Source: Sporocytophaga sp. (GTDB lineage: Bacteria; Bacteroidota; Bacteroidia; Cytophagales; Cytophagaceae). Taken from it: DNA of 64,000 nucleotides. Of the stretch, positions 1 through 10,006 are shown in pieces. How positions within the stretch are numbered: position 1 is the stretch's first letter; every line of letters starts with the position of its first letter. The notes beneath the pieces are model-generated. The model was not told where the DNA came from, searched no databases, and saw only the letters and a program-made list of their open reading frames with translations. The stretch is taken from contig NZ_JAGHZZ010000003.1 in NCBI RefSeq assembly GCF_017745095.1, forward strand, positions 310,001 to 374,000. Direction: 5' to 3'. The translations under genes were made by a program, and so were the position numbers.

Positions 1-1926
1 AAAATCTGCATTTGAAGACGCGGTGCAACCAGAACAACCAATATCAATATCTTCCCTTACAATTAAACTATCACTGTTGTCTATTATATATGAAACACCA
101 TTTCCGGGAATCCGATTGCCATTAATTTTCAGATTACGACAGGTAACTTTACCCTGTTGTTTAATTTGAGTTCCATTTGCCTGCGCCATAATAGAACAGT
201 TGTAATTATACCCAGGAAGATCCTGTGCTTGTGCTCCATTAAAAATCAGATGAGAAAGAGTAATCACACTTCCGTTTGTGATAGACAATGGATTACTATC
301 ATATAAATAAATATTTCTTAAAGGAGCGTCCAGTGTTCCTCCATTAAATGTTAAAAGCCTGCCCACTCCAAAACCACTGGTCAATTTAATCGTATTTTCA
401 GGCGAAGCAATACTGAGATTATAAAACCTTCTATAAGAAGTATCGGCGGCAGCATTTGTTCGGATTGTTGCGCTACTTGTTATCACAACCGTTCCTTGCC
501 TATAAAGAAAGTGATCTGTTGCTTCATTGTTATTATCAAAAAAAGCATGACCACTAAGATTGCTGCCTGTCAAAGTCATGGTACGACCATCGTTTACATC
601 GCCTGTAGAACTTACATCAAATGTTTTACCAGCATCAATATATAAGCTGAGAAGTCGAAAATTTCCAGAACTGGAAGGTCTAAGAGTTATATTCACACCG
701 CTTGGTCCTGAAACTTTAAAATTCGGAAGAGTATCATTGGGAAATGGAGTAAATGTATAAGATTCAGCTACTGAGGATGTGGTCGTTCCGAATTGAACTG
801 TTCCTCCTGATGAATTAACAGTTCCATTAGTACCGCATACAGCAAAGTCGGATCTGTTTAGTCCATTATTATGTCTTCCAATAGATATAATTCCTCCTGA
901 CATACTAAATGAACTGTTAGCAACATCAGTAATTCTGAAAGTTTCCCTAGTTGGTCGAGAGGAACCTGTATTTAAAGTTACCGTTCCTCCAGTCATGTCA
1001 AATTGGAAACGAGAAGTATTATCATCAGCAAAGGAATTTATCCCTTGAAATGAATTTAAAAATCCTCCTGTAATATTAATATATGGAATATTTACAGATT
1101 GCCTATATCTCAAACTATTAGGAGAGTTACCATTTGTATTCCCAACATTAACAATCCCCCCCGTAATTTCTAGTCCACCTTCAAGCACAAGTTCGTTTCC
1201 GCTAGGAGCAATATTTAAAGTACCATTTCCGACTCTAACAATAGTATTGGTATTAATAGTAAAATTTCCGGATCCGGGAAGATTCAAAGTCTGGGCGTTA
1301 TTATGAAAGTAGGTTCCCTTAGTAAGTGTCCAGGCTCCTGAATTAAAGTTTGTAAAAAACTCAGGAGCCTGAACTTCAAAGGCTACATCTTTTGTATCCT
1401 TGTTCATTACAATACTATATAGATTCCAAACCCCGCCGCCAGATACTACTGTATTAGTATTACCATTGAAATGCATAACGACATTGCTTGTAGTACTCTT
1501 CCAGAAATCAACCGATCCATTATTGGTAAATGATCCTGCAACTTTAAGTATATGTTGTAAAGTCCCCGCTACCACCTGAAAAGTTCCTCCGGAATTTACA
1601 ATTAGATTTCCGTAAACTGTCAAATCACTGGCTGTAGATGCTGCAAAACTCAGATTTCCCCCATTATTTATCGTAAGATTATTTACAGTAACCGTTGAAT
1701 TGAGGATAACTGCAGCACAAATAAATACATTGTCGGTAGACTGGGGAATTGAGGAAGCTGTCATTGAACCACCACAAGCATCGGTTACCCAATTTGAAGG
1801 AGTTTCCCAATTCCCTCCCGAAACAAAATAAAAGTTTGCCCCTCTTGCGTTGGAAACAAGAAAAAAGAAAATAAGAAATGCCAGACCGACTGGCTTCGAT
1901 ATTTTAGTACATACCAAAGCTTTCAT
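1..1926 (-). CDS. Large secreted protein, partial (C-terminus beyond left edge); adhesin/beta-helix-like
   Basis: Absent from ORF track because no stop lies in the window. Minus frame from ATG at 1926 reads MKALVCTKISKPVGLAFLIFFFLVSNARGANFYFVSGGNWETPSNWVTDACGG..., a signal peptide followed by repetitive N/T/G/S-rich sequence. The stretches I read in frame (start and left-most ~360 bp) have no stop. Confidence 0.75.
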   Translation of the reverse strand, partial: MKALVCTKISKPVGLAFLIFFFLVSNARGANFYFVSGGNWETPSNWVTDACGGSMTASSIPQSTDNVFICAAVILNSTVTVNNLTINNGGNLSFAASTASDLTVYGNLIVNSGGTFQVVAGTLQHILKVAGSFTNNGSVDFWKSTTSNVVMHFNGNTNTVVSGGGVWNLYSIVMNKDTKDVAFEVQAPEFFTNFNSGAWTLTKGTYFHNNAQTLNLPGSGNFTINTNTIVRVGNGTLNIAPSGNELVLEGGLEITGGIVNVGNTNGNSPNSLRYRQSVNIPYINITGGFLNSFQGINSFADDNTSRFQFDMTGGTVTLNTGSSRPTRETFRITDVANSSFSMSGGIISIGRHNNGLNRSDFAVCGTNGTVNSSGGTVQFGTTTSSVAESYTFTPFPNDTLPNFKVSGPSGVNITLRPSSSGNFRLLSLYIDAGKTFDVSSTGDVNDGRTMTLTGSNLSGHAFFDNNNEATDHFLYRQGTVVITSSATIRTNAAADTSYRRFYNLSIASPENTIKLTSGFGVGRLLTFNGGTLDAPLRNIYLYDSNPLSITNGSVITLSHLIFNGAQAQDLPGYNYNCSIMAQANGTQIKQQGKVTCRNLKINGNRIPGNGVSYIIDNSDSLIVREDIDIGCSGCTASSNADF

Positions 1927-1986
1927 GCTTGTATGATTATTTTCCAATCAGTTAAAATGTGACTTAAATATAAATATTTGAAAATA

Positions 1987-2025
1987 ATTAAGATCTGTAT
2001 TGAGCTAGTCAGTACAGATCTTAAT
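1987..2025 (-). terminator. Rho-independent-like terminator after the 2087-3964 kinase gene
   Basis: 13-bp perfect inverted repeat ATTAAGATCTGTA / TACAGATCTTAAT followed on the minus strand by TATTTTC. Confidence 0.6.
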
Positions 2026-2086
2026 ATTTATTAATCAGTTCATGGAATAGCTGAAGTATGCCCCATCCCAGTTTCCGAGCCTGATT

Positions 2087-3964
2087 TTAATTTAGAACCA
2101 ATTCAGCAGTTTTTTTAAATTCAAGTACGAAAACAGACCCCTTATTCAATTCGCTTTCTACTTTTATAATACCGCCAAGTCTTTCAACATTGTATTTGAC
2201 TATATATAAGCCAAGACCTGAACCTGCTGAGTTTTCGCTTATTTTATAAAACATATCAAATATCTTAGGCAGATGCTCGGGCTCAATCCCCATCCCGTTA
2301 TCCTCAAATCTGAACTCAGTCTTTTCATCATCTGAACTGGCACTTATTTTAAGGTATTTATCGCCTTTGCTGTTGTCAGCATATTTGATCGCATTCTCCA
2401 CAAAATTCTGAACTACAGAATAAAACAGGTTATAATCAGAAGTGAAGTCGATTGTATCAGGAATATCAATATCAATATTTACATTTCCATATCCCTCAAT
2501 GTTTTTATAGCTATTCACTACCTCCTGCACCAATCCGCCTACATTAATTTTTGAGTTATTAATTTCAACCTTCTTCGCCTTCGATAGGAACAATAGATCT
2601 GAAACCAGCTTATCCAGTTTGGTAATACTCTTATGAATGTGTGTAAATAACTCCAATGAATTTTCATCTTTCACACTGGTAAGCCCCAGTTTAGAAAGAC
2701 CAAGAAGTGATTTCAAAGGACCTTTGATGTCATGAGACGCTTTGTACACAAACATGTCTAGCTGCTGATTCTGCTCCTCTATCATAGCTTTCTGTTTATC
2801 ACTTTCTATTAATTTCTCAGACAGCGTATCTTTAATCTTACCCAATTCTTCATTGGATATTTCAAGTTGTCTTTTCTGCCTTCTCATCTTCCTTGCAATT
2901 GAATAGAATACCACAGCAAGCAATAGTAAGGCAACTGCAATAATACTGGAAATTATGATCGTTCTTTTGGCCTTCTTCTCTGCCTGTATTCTCTGCCTCT
3001 CAGCGGCCTGAAGTTTCTTTATCGCAATGTAATTGATAGAATCCTTCTGCATGATGATAAACTTAAGGCGCTCAATAAAAGACATTGTCTTTTCTTCGGC
3101 CTTATTGTAGGCAAGAGAGTTTTCAATAAGAGATCTTTCAAGCTTACCTACATATTTCTGTAATTCCTGTCTTTGTTCATCGGTCAGATTTTTCTCATTT
3201 CTCAGTTTGTTGGTTATATGATCAATCTCATCCCTGATTTTGGTATTGCTTTCAACTAGTCTCCTGCGCTCTTCAACTATTTCAGCAGATATCTTTTCAA
3301 ACTCTTCTTTATACTGATCAAAAATTAAAGAATCCAACTGCTCCTGGGTTAGAGTCATGATGGTCTCAATAGTCATTGTGTCTTTAGTATTGTCAGCTAA
3401 AATAGTCTTTGGCTGTTCAACAACTTCAGGCTTCAAGGTTAATACATAAATCTGTTCCTTTTCCGCGAAGTTTATTTTATCGAGGTTATAACCATCAACA
3501 ATGAAATCTTCAGGGACAAACCTCTTTTTAGGAATTCTGGCAATTCCCTTTTTATCAGTGTGATATTCCTCCCCGGCATATTCAAGTATGTGACTTGCCA
3601 TAACGGAGCCGGAATCATTTAAAAGTTTTACGACAAGTTCCTTTAGGAAATATTCATTCTTCTTAACCCTTATTTCAATTTCTTTATCTTCTTCGTAAAA
3701 AATAAATTCATCAATGACAAAGCCTGCTTTGTCAAGAACAACCTTAATAGGCATTTCAAGCTCCTTAGCGGGCCTGAATTTGAATATTCCGGATTTATTA
3801 GTTAAAAAAAATCTGCTTCCTTCGATTGAGACTTTAGCAGCTGAAACAGGTTTATCCTTCTCATCAATCACAACAACTTTTACGGAATCCACGGGCAAGG
3901 CATATACATATCCAATACTGCCTATAAGTGAAATCAGAAAAGCTATCAAAACAATCTTTCTCAT
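2087..3964 (-). CDS. Membrane sensor histidine kinase with N-terminal carboxypeptidase-regulatory/Ig-like repeats
   Basis: 625 aa; signal peptide, beta-rich N-terminal repeats, coiled coil, TM, HisKA (SHDIKGPL), HATPase (NAIKYAD, DNGMGI, GSGLGLYI). Confidence 0.88.
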   Translation of the reverse strand: MRKIVLIAFLISLIGSIGYVYALPVDSVKVVVIDEKDKPVSAAKVSIEGSRFFLTNKSGIFKFRPAKELEMPIKVVLDKAGFVIDEFIFYEEDKEIEIRVKKNEYFLKELVVKLLNDSGSVMASHILEYAGEEYHTDKKGIARIPKKRFVPEDFIVDGYNLDKINFAEKEQIYVLTLKPEVVEQPKTILADNTKDTMTIETIMTLTQEQLDSLIFDQYKEEFEKISAEIVEERRRLVESNTKIRDEIDHITNKLRNEKNLTDEQRQELQKYVGKLERSLIENSLAYNKAEEKTMSFIERLKFIIMQKDSINYIAIKKLQAAERQRIQAEKKAKRTIIISSIIAVALLLLAVVFYSIARKMRRQKRQLEISNEELGKIKDTLSEKLIESDKQKAMIEEQNQQLDMFVYKASHDIKGPLKSLLGLSKLGLTSVKDENSLELFTHIHKSITKLDKLVSDLLFLSKAKKVEINNSKINVGGLVQEVVNSYKNIEGYGNVNIDIDIPDTIDFTSDYNLFYSVVQNFVENAIKYADNSKGDKYLKISASSDDEKTEFRFEDNGMGIEPEHLPKIFDMFYKISENSAGSGLGLYIVKYNVERLGGIIKVESELNKGSVFVLEFKKTAELVLN

Positions 3965-4127
3965 CTTAAATTTCAGGGTCTTCTCTTTCTTTACCTCTTT
4001 ACGTAATTTCTAAATGCTAGATACATCAAAAAATAAATTTCTGCTAGTCAACTTTTTATATTTAATCGAAAAGATCATCGTTATATTCAATTAGCGTCCT
4101 TTTATTTAAATTTGTATTTTAAAATTT

Positions 4128-4529
4128 ATGATTCGTCTTAAACATTTTGACCTCAAAATCGGCGCCGAAATATTCAAAGCCTTCAGCGACGAATCCAGAA
4201 TCCGGATCATGAATCTCATATTCAGGAATAAAGAAATGTGCATTTCAGATCTGGAACTCATTCTTGATTTTACTCAAACCAAGACCAGCCGTCAATTAGG
4301 TACCCTTAAGAATTCCGGAGTGCTGAGATACAAGAAGGTAGACCAGTGGGCATATTATTTCATCAATGAAACTTACTATGAAATAATTGCTCAGCTATTT
4401 ACTTTTCTTGAAAAAGACCCATTGCTTCTTAAAGATCAGGAGGAATACAGAACGCTCTACTCCAACAACGAACTTGCAGTCAGGAAATTACACAACAAGC
4501 TAAAAATATATCACCTGCCTGAACTTTAG
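4128..4529 (+). CDS. ArsR-family winged-helix transcriptional regulator
   Basis: 133 aa; FKAFSDESRIRIMNLIFRNKEMCISDLELILDFTQTKTSRQLGTLKNSGVLRYKK is a typical ArsR HTH. TAAATTTG box at 4107-4114. Confidence 0.85.
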   Translation: MIRLKHFDLKIGAEIFKAFSDESRIRIMNLIFRNKEMCISDLELILDFTQTKTSRQLGTLKNSGVLRYKKVDQWAYYFINETYYEIIAQLFTFLEKDPLLLKDQEEYRTLYSNNELAVRKLHNKLKIYHLPEL

Positions 4530-4615
4530 AAGACAAATTTTATTTATTTTATTGATTATCTTCCACAAAAAATAAATTTCTAAAAAAACAACTCCTAAAA
4601 CAGGATTATACCGGG

Positions 4616-4921
4616 ATGAAATATAAAAAACATATATTTATTTGCACCAACCAGAAAGAAGAAGGAAAAAAATGCTGCGGCGAAAAACGCGGAATGGAAC
4701 TGGTTGAAGAATTCAAAAAACTTGTAAAAGACAATAAACTCAACTCTGAAGTAAGAGCTCAAAGAGCCGGATGTTTTGACGTTTGCGCTTTCGGTCCAGC
4801 AGTAGTGGTTTATCCTGAAGGTATTTTTTATGGCAATGTTCAACCTGAGGATGTTAAAGAGATATTTGAAGAGCATATTGTAAACGACAGGCCAGTAGAG
4901 CGTCTTAAGTTAAACTTCTAA
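4616..4921 (+). CDS. (2Fe-2S) ferredoxin domain protein
   Basis: 101 aa; thioredoxin-like 2Fe-2S ferredoxin pattern HIFICTNQK...CCGEKRG...RAQRAGCFDVCAFGPAVVVYPEG. Confidence 0.85.
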   Translation: MKYKKHIFICTNQKEEGKKCCGEKRGMELVEEFKKLVKDNKLNSEVRAQRAGCFDVCAFGPAVVVYPEGIFYGNVQPEDVKEIFEEHIVNDRPVERLKLNF

Positions 4922-4928
4922 ATACTTT

Positions 4929-5624
4929 ATGAATCACCTGAAACACATTTTTTTCGATCTGGACCATACCTTGTGGGATTTCGATAAAAATTGTTTTGAA
5001 ACATTAACTGAGTTGTATGAACTGCATCAGATGCATTCATTCAACTCCTTCTCCTGTAATGATTTCTTTGAAGCCTATACGGAGATCAACGAATCTCTCT
5101 GGAAAGACTATAATGCAGGCATTATAACAAAGGAAATCATCAGGGATAAAAGATTTATTCTGACTTTTAATAAATTAGGGCTTTCTGAGAAATTTGTTCC
5201 TGAAAAAATCAATGAACAATTTCTTTCTATTTGTCCTGCCAAGGGAAATGTCTTTCCATTTGCCCTCGAAGTTCTTGAATATCTTAAAAATAAATATCAG
5301 CTACATATAATCACCAACGGTTTCAAAGAAACGCAGCATATAAAGCTGGAAACCTCAGGGCTTAGCAAATATTTCCCGATTGTCATTAATTCAGAAATCT
5401 GCGGATTTAAAAAACCTGATGTGAAGATTTTTGATTATGCATTTAAAGTAACCAGTGCAACCAATAGCGACAGCATTATGATCGGTGACGATTGGGATGC
5501 TGATGTAACAGGAGCAATGAATGCAGGGATGGCTTATATTTGGTTTAATCCTAAACAAAAATCCAATTCATTTGTACCTGAAAACGAAATTGCCTGCCTA
5601 AGCGAGCTTTATAAAGTTTTATAA
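4929..5624 (+). CDS. HAD-family hydrolase, YjjG-type pyrimidine nucleotidase-like
   Basis: 231 aa; FFDLDHTLWDFDKN motif I, ITNGF motif II, IGDDWDADVTGAMNAGM motif IV. Confidence 0.85.
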   Translation: MNHLKHIFFDLDHTLWDFDKNCFETLTELYELHQMHSFNSFSCNDFFEAYTEINESLWKDYNAGIITKEIIRDKRFILTFNKLGLSEKFVPEKINEQFLSICPAKGNVFPFALEVLEYLKNKYQLHIITNGFKETQHIKLETSGLSKYFPIVINSEICGFKKPDVKIFDYAFKVTSATNSDSIMIGDDWDADVTGAMNAGMAYIWFNPKQKSNSFVPENEIACLSELYKVL

Positions 5625-5635
5625 AACCTTATACT

Positions 5636-7270
5636 ATGGAAACCTTTGATCTTGAAAACTACATTGCTATTAACGAAAGCGTCTATGACTACGAACCCGG
5701 CTCTCCGGAACGAGCGCGATTGATAGAGGCAATCAAGGACGCAAGAGCCAAGGTAGTGGACATTCCGATGATTATCGGAGGCAAGGCCTTTAAAACCGAT
5801 ACGAAGAAGAAAATTTCTCCTCCTCACGATCATCAACATACACTCGGTTATTTTTACGAGGGTTCAAGCGATCATGTCAACAAGGCTATAAAATCTGCCA
5901 TGACAGCGAAGGAAAGCTGGGCAATGAGATCTCCTGAAGAACGTGCTCAGATATTCCTTAAAGCCGCCGACTTAATCTCTGGTCCTTACAGGGCAAAGCT
6001 AAACGCTGCTACCATGCTGGGGCAATCCAAAAATGTCTACCAGGCAGAGATAGATTCTGCCTGCGAAATGATTGACTTTTTGAGATTCAATGTAACTTTC
6101 ATGCAGGACATTTATAAGGTCCAACCTTTTTCCCCTGAGGGTGTAAAAAATCATATCGAATACAGACCACTAGAGGGTTTTGTATTCGCACTTACTCCTT
6201 TTAATTTTACAGCAATAGCCGGTAATCTTCCGGCAGCGCCTGCTTTGATGGGGAACACGATAGTTTGGAAACCTGCCTATACTCAAATATATTCTGCAAA
6301 TGTTCTTATGGAAATCTTCAGGGAAGCGGGTCTTCCTGATGGGGTGATTAACATGATCTTTGTAGATGGACCTGTAGCGGGAGAAGTAATATTTTCTCAC
6401 CCTGATTTCGGAGGTATTCATTTTACAGGCAGTACAAAGGTATTTCAGACTATATGGAAAACGATAGGAGAAAATATCGGAAGATATAAATCTTATCCCA
6501 GAGTAGTTGGTGAAACCGGTGGAAAGGATTTTGTAATAGCACATTCTTCCTGCAATACAAAGGCACTCACAACTGCACTTGTGCGAGGGGCTTTTGAATA
6601 CCAGGGACAAAAATGTTCTGCGGCATCCAGGGCTTACATTCCTGTAGAGTTGTGGCCAGAGGTAAAAGGCTTTATGGCAAAAGACCTGGCTGAAATTAAA
6701 ACAGGACCAGTAGAAGACTTTACCAATCTTATCAATGCGGTGATTGATGAAAAAGCTTTTGACAAAATAACTTCATTTATCACAAAGGCAAAGAAGAGTG
6801 ATGAAGCTGAAATCGTCTTTGGCGGCACGTTCGACAAATCGAAAGGATATTTTATTCAGCCAACGGTGATTCTCGCCCAAAATCCAAAATATGTAACCAT
6901 GTGCGAAGAGATCTTCGGACCTGTACTTACTATTTATCTTTATGAAGGCAGCAAGTATGAGGCCATACTTGAAACTGCTAATTCAACATCACCTTATGCA
7001 CTCACAGGCGCTGTGTTTGCTGAAGACAAGAATGCAATTAACCTTGCCAAAAAGGTCCTTTATAATGCCGCAGGTAATTTTTACATTAATGACAAACCTA
7101 CAGGAGCAGTAGTAAATCAACAACCTTTTGGAGGCGCAAGGGCTTCAGGGACCAATGATAAAGCAGGTTCTATGCTTAACCTTGTTAGATGGGTTTCTCC
7201 AAGAGTGATTAAGGAGAATTTTAATCCGCCGATAGATTATAAGTATCCATTTATGGAGGAGAAGAATTAA
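5636..7270 (+). CDS. pruA: L-glutamate gamma-semialdehyde (1-pyrroline-5-carboxylate) dehydrogenase
   Basis: 544 aa ALDH; VVGETGGKDFVIAHSS and EYQGQKCSAASRAYIP signatures of P5C dehydrogenase. Confidence 0.92.
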   Translation: METFDLENYIAINESVYDYEPGSPERARLIEAIKDARAKVVDIPMIIGGKAFKTDTKKKISPPHDHQHTLGYFYEGSSDHVNKAIKSAMTAKESWAMRSPEERAQIFLKAADLISGPYRAKLNAATMLGQSKNVYQAEIDSACEMIDFLRFNVTFMQDIYKVQPFSPEGVKNHIEYRPLEGFVFALTPFNFTAIAGNLPAAPALMGNTIVWKPAYTQIYSANVLMEIFREAGLPDGVINMIFVDGPVAGEVIFSHPDFGGIHFTGSTKVFQTIWKTIGENIGRYKSYPRVVGETGGKDFVIAHSSCNTKALTTALVRGAFEYQGQKCSAASRAYIPVELWPEVKGFMAKDLAEIKTGPVEDFTNLINAVIDEKAFDKITSFITKAKKSDEAEIVFGGTFDKSKGYFIQPTVILAQNPKYVTMCEEIFGPVLTIYLYEGSKYEAILETANSTSPYALTGAVFAEDKNAINLAKKVLYNAAGNFYINDKPTGAVVNQQPFGGARASGTNDKAGSMLNLVRWVSPRVIKENFNPPIDYKYPFMEEKN

Positions 7271-7400
7271 GTTAGTTATTCTCATTGTATATAAAACCTT
7301 ATGTGTTCAACACCAGTAACATTATAGTCTAATGTACTATTTTGTGTAAAAAAATTTCCGGCAGTATATTTGTTTCAGAATCATTTTTAAAACTAATCTC

Positions 7401-8099
7401 ATGAAACAAATACAAACTTTTTGCTTATTACTTTTCTTATTCATTTTTAATTCAATACTGAGCAAAGGTCAAGACGACAAAAAAGGGCTTTATATTGGTA
7501 TAACCGGATCGCCTGATTACTGCAACCTCAGAGTTAGTGGGAGCGACAAAGATTTTATTAACTCATTTAATGATATGCAGTCATCTAAAATGAGTTATTC
7601 CGGAGGTATAGGATTATTATACAGGATAAATAACTTGATAGCGATAGAATCTGGCTTGTTATACTCTAATAAAGGATTTACATTAAAATTCATTACCAGG
7701 ACTATCGATCCCGATCCCCTTTATCCAGATGGTTCGACAATAAAAGACCGTTATAACTTTCATTATCTGGATATTCCTCTAAAAGTGAATATTTATTTAT
7801 TGAAGAAAAATGTTCAATTATTTGTGTCAGGAGGAATTGCCGGTAATATATTACTTGATGTCAAAGAAGTTACCAAAATTCAGAATCGAAAATATGTTTT
7901 CGATAACACTTCCTACTATAAGTCATTCGGAGTTAGCATGCTTGCATCTGTAGGAGTGGATCTGCCATTAAGTCCAAAAACTTCAGTCAGAATAGAGCCT
8001 ATATTTCGAAGAAGTTTAACGCGGGCTAATAAGGATGGAGAAGTAAAATGGTATTTGTATAATACAGGTCTTAATCTAGGTCTTTACTATAAACTATAA
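7401..8099 (+). CDS. Outer-membrane beta-barrel (PorT-like) protein
   Basis: 232 aa; signal peptide, alternating beta-strand pattern, YYKL C-terminus. Confidence 0.7.
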   Translation: MKQIQTFCLLLFLFIFNSILSKGQDDKKGLYIGITGSPDYCNLRVSGSDKDFINSFNDMQSSKMSYSGGIGLLYRINNLIAIESGLLYSNKGFTLKFITRTIDPDPLYPDGSTIKDRYNFHYLDIPLKVNIYLLKKNVQLFVSGGIAGNILLDVKEVTKIQNRKYVFDNTSYYKSFGVSMLASVGVDLPLSPKTSVRIEPIFRRSLTRANKDGEVKWYLYNTGLNLGLYYKL

Positions 8100-8103
8100 A
8101 AAA

Positions 8104-8141
8104 AAACATTAGTCAGACTCAAATGAGTCTGACTAATGTTT
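8104..8141. terminator. Bidirectional terminator between convergent genes
   Basis: 17-bp perfect stem AAACATTAGTCAGACTC-AAAT-GAGTCTGACTAATGTTT. The murF stop (8119-8121) lies inside it. Confidence 0.8.
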
Positions 8142-9402
8142 CAAGCCCCATACCTCTTGATCCTTTAATCAAAACAGTAGAGTCCTTTAGTTTATTTTTT
8201 TCTACAAACTTTTCCAACTCAGCTTTCTCCGAAAAATATTTTGCTGATTTAAATTCTTCTGAAGCATACTGCATCATCTTGCCACAAAGAAATACAGAAT
8301 CAAATTGAAGAGATCCTATAAGCTTCCCTAAGTTTCTATGTTCTCCTTCACTTTGTTCTCCCAATTCAAACATATCTCCCAATACCATAACCTTCTTATT
8401 TGAAGTAGACATTGCTGCAAAGTTTTCTATAGCTGCTTTCATACTAGATGGATTAGCGTTGTAAGCATCTAATATGAGAGTAAGATCTTCCTTCTTTATT
8501 ACCTGAGAACGATTGTTTTCAGGATTATAAGAGGCAATAGCTTCATTTGCCGCATCAGCAGGGACCTTAAAATACTTTCCTATACAAAGCGCTCCGGCAA
8601 TGTTGGGGAAGTTATAAGCACCCAAAAGCTGCGTATTTACAATTGTGCCATCCTCTGTCTTAAAACTTATAAAAGGTGAGGCGTCTATAAGTGAGCATTC
8701 ATAAAAGTTACCTTTGTTTGGATAAGTAACAGGAGCTGAAAACTTTGAAATGCTTTTCAATATTTCATCATTAGTATTAAGGAAGATATTTTTTCCAGAC
8801 TTCAATAGATAATCATACAATTCTCCCTTTCCCTTTTTAACACCTTCCTCACCTCCAAATCCTTCCAAATGCGCCTTCCCTATGTTGGTAATCAAACCAA
8901 AGTCTGGCTCTGCAATCTTGCAATATCCTTCAATTTCTTTCTGATGGTTGGCCCCCATTTCTACTATTCCCAATTCAATGGTTTCATCCATAGCAAGAAG
9001 TGTGAGAGGAATCCCTATATGATTGTTTAGATTGCCTCGCGTTGCATAAGTTTTATATTTTTTAGCAAGCACTACATTGACAAGCTCTTTAGTCGTTGTT
9101 TTTCCATTTGAGCCGGTTATCGCAATGATTGGTATACCCAATTGCTTTCTGTGAAAATTAGCAAGCTGCTGCAATGCTATCAGTACATCCTCTACAAGGA
9201 TAAATCTGTCATCCTTTCTGAATTGAGCTTCATCAATCACTGCATATTTTGCACCTTGCCTCAAGGCTTCTTCAGCAAAAGAATTACCGTTAAAATTGGG
9301 ACCTTTAAGGGCAAAAAACATGCAATCCTTTTCGATCTTCCTTGTATCTGTAGAAACAGAACTTGTTTCTTTATATTTCTGATAAATTTGATTTATTTCC
9401 AT
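8119..9402 (-). CDS. murF: UDP-N-acetylmuramoyl-tripeptide--D-alanyl-D-alanine ligase
   Basis: ITGSNGKTTTKELV, NNHIGIPLTLL, EMGANHQKEIEGYCKIAEPDFGLITNIGKAHLEGFG. ORF track starts at TTG 9414, but that codon overlaps a TAGTTTTG promoter box; ATG at 9402 preferred. Confidence 0.92.
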   Translation of the reverse strand: MEINQIYQKYKETSSVSTDTRKIEKDCMFFALKGPNFNGNSFAEEALRQGAKYAVIDEAQFRKDDRFILVEDVLIALQQLANFHRKQLGIPIIAITGSNGKTTTKELVNVVLAKKYKTYATRGNLNNHIGIPLTLLAMDETIELGIVEMGANHQKEIEGYCKIAEPDFGLITNIGKAHLEGFGGEEGVKKGKGELYDYLLKSGKNIFLNTNDEILKSISKFSAPVTYPNKGNFYECSLIDASPFISFKTEDGTIVNTQLLGAYNFPNIAGALCIGKYFKVPADAANEAIASYNPENNRSQVIKKEDLTLILDAYNANPSSMKAAIENFAAMSTSNKKVMVLGDMFELGEQSEGEHRNLGKLIGSLQFDSVFLCGKMMQYASEEFKSAKYFSEKAELEKFVEKNKLKDSTVLIKGSRGMGLETLVRLI

Positions 9403-9411
9403 ATCTTCTAA

Positions 9412-9419
9412 CAAAACTA
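9412..9419 (-). promoter_or_regulatory. Bacteroidota -7 box (TAnnTTTG) of murF
   Basis: TAGTTTTG on minus strand, 9 nt before ATG at 9402. Confidence 0.45.
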
Positions 9420-9589
9420 AAAAGGCAAGTTAGGCAAAAACGGGATTTAAAATTACTTTGTTTTCAATTTGACAGGGATTTAGCATTAAAAAAATATATC
9501 AATATAAAAACAATGCATTGGGCTAAGTAAAGCGACTGATTTAATGATAAACAGGATCTCCAAAAGCTCATAATTAAGTTAGGTTCACC

Positions 9590-10006
9590 ATGAATACAAT
9601 TATATTCTTTTCAATTTCTTCTGGTCAGGATTTTCAATATGAAAATACATTACTAACCAGCCTTAAAGAACAATTCTCCTCTGCAGCTTTTTTTGATTTT
9701 GACAATTACAGTGACACCATACTATATGGTTACTTTTCGAAAATTCTAGAGGAGAATAAGAAAGAGCATAAAAATACTTTAGTAATTATACAGGCTTTGG
9801 ACAATACTTCTAAAGGAGTTATTCCCTTCTGCGAGACATTGCTGAGATCAAAAGAACATCTTTCAGTGAGTCTCATTGGAGAACATGCAATCGTTGAAAA
9901 AATGCTGACCACTTTGAAATCTTTCATTAAAGTTAATAATCCTTATGATCAGGATTTATTTGCCTTCATTCAAAGCTCAAGCTCAAATGAATCGGCATCT
10001 AAATGA
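9590..10006 (+). CDS. Hypothetical protein, 138 aa
   Basis: Complete ORF with a convergent 3' overlap of 37 bp with 9970-10749. Confidence 0.55.
   Translation: MNTIIFFSISSGQDFQYENTLLTSLKEQFSSAAFFDFDNYSDTILYGYFSKILEENKKEHKNTLVIIQALDNTSKGVIPFCETLLRSKEHLSVSLIGEHAIVEKMLTTLKSFIKVNNPYDQDLFAFIQSSSSNESASK

Noticed and set aside
560-760. 66-aa plus-strand ORF
   Set aside because: Antisense to the left-edge secreted-protein CDS; no independent signal.
6170-6610. 146-aa minus ORF
   Set aside because: Antisense within pruA; composition typical of a shadow ORF.
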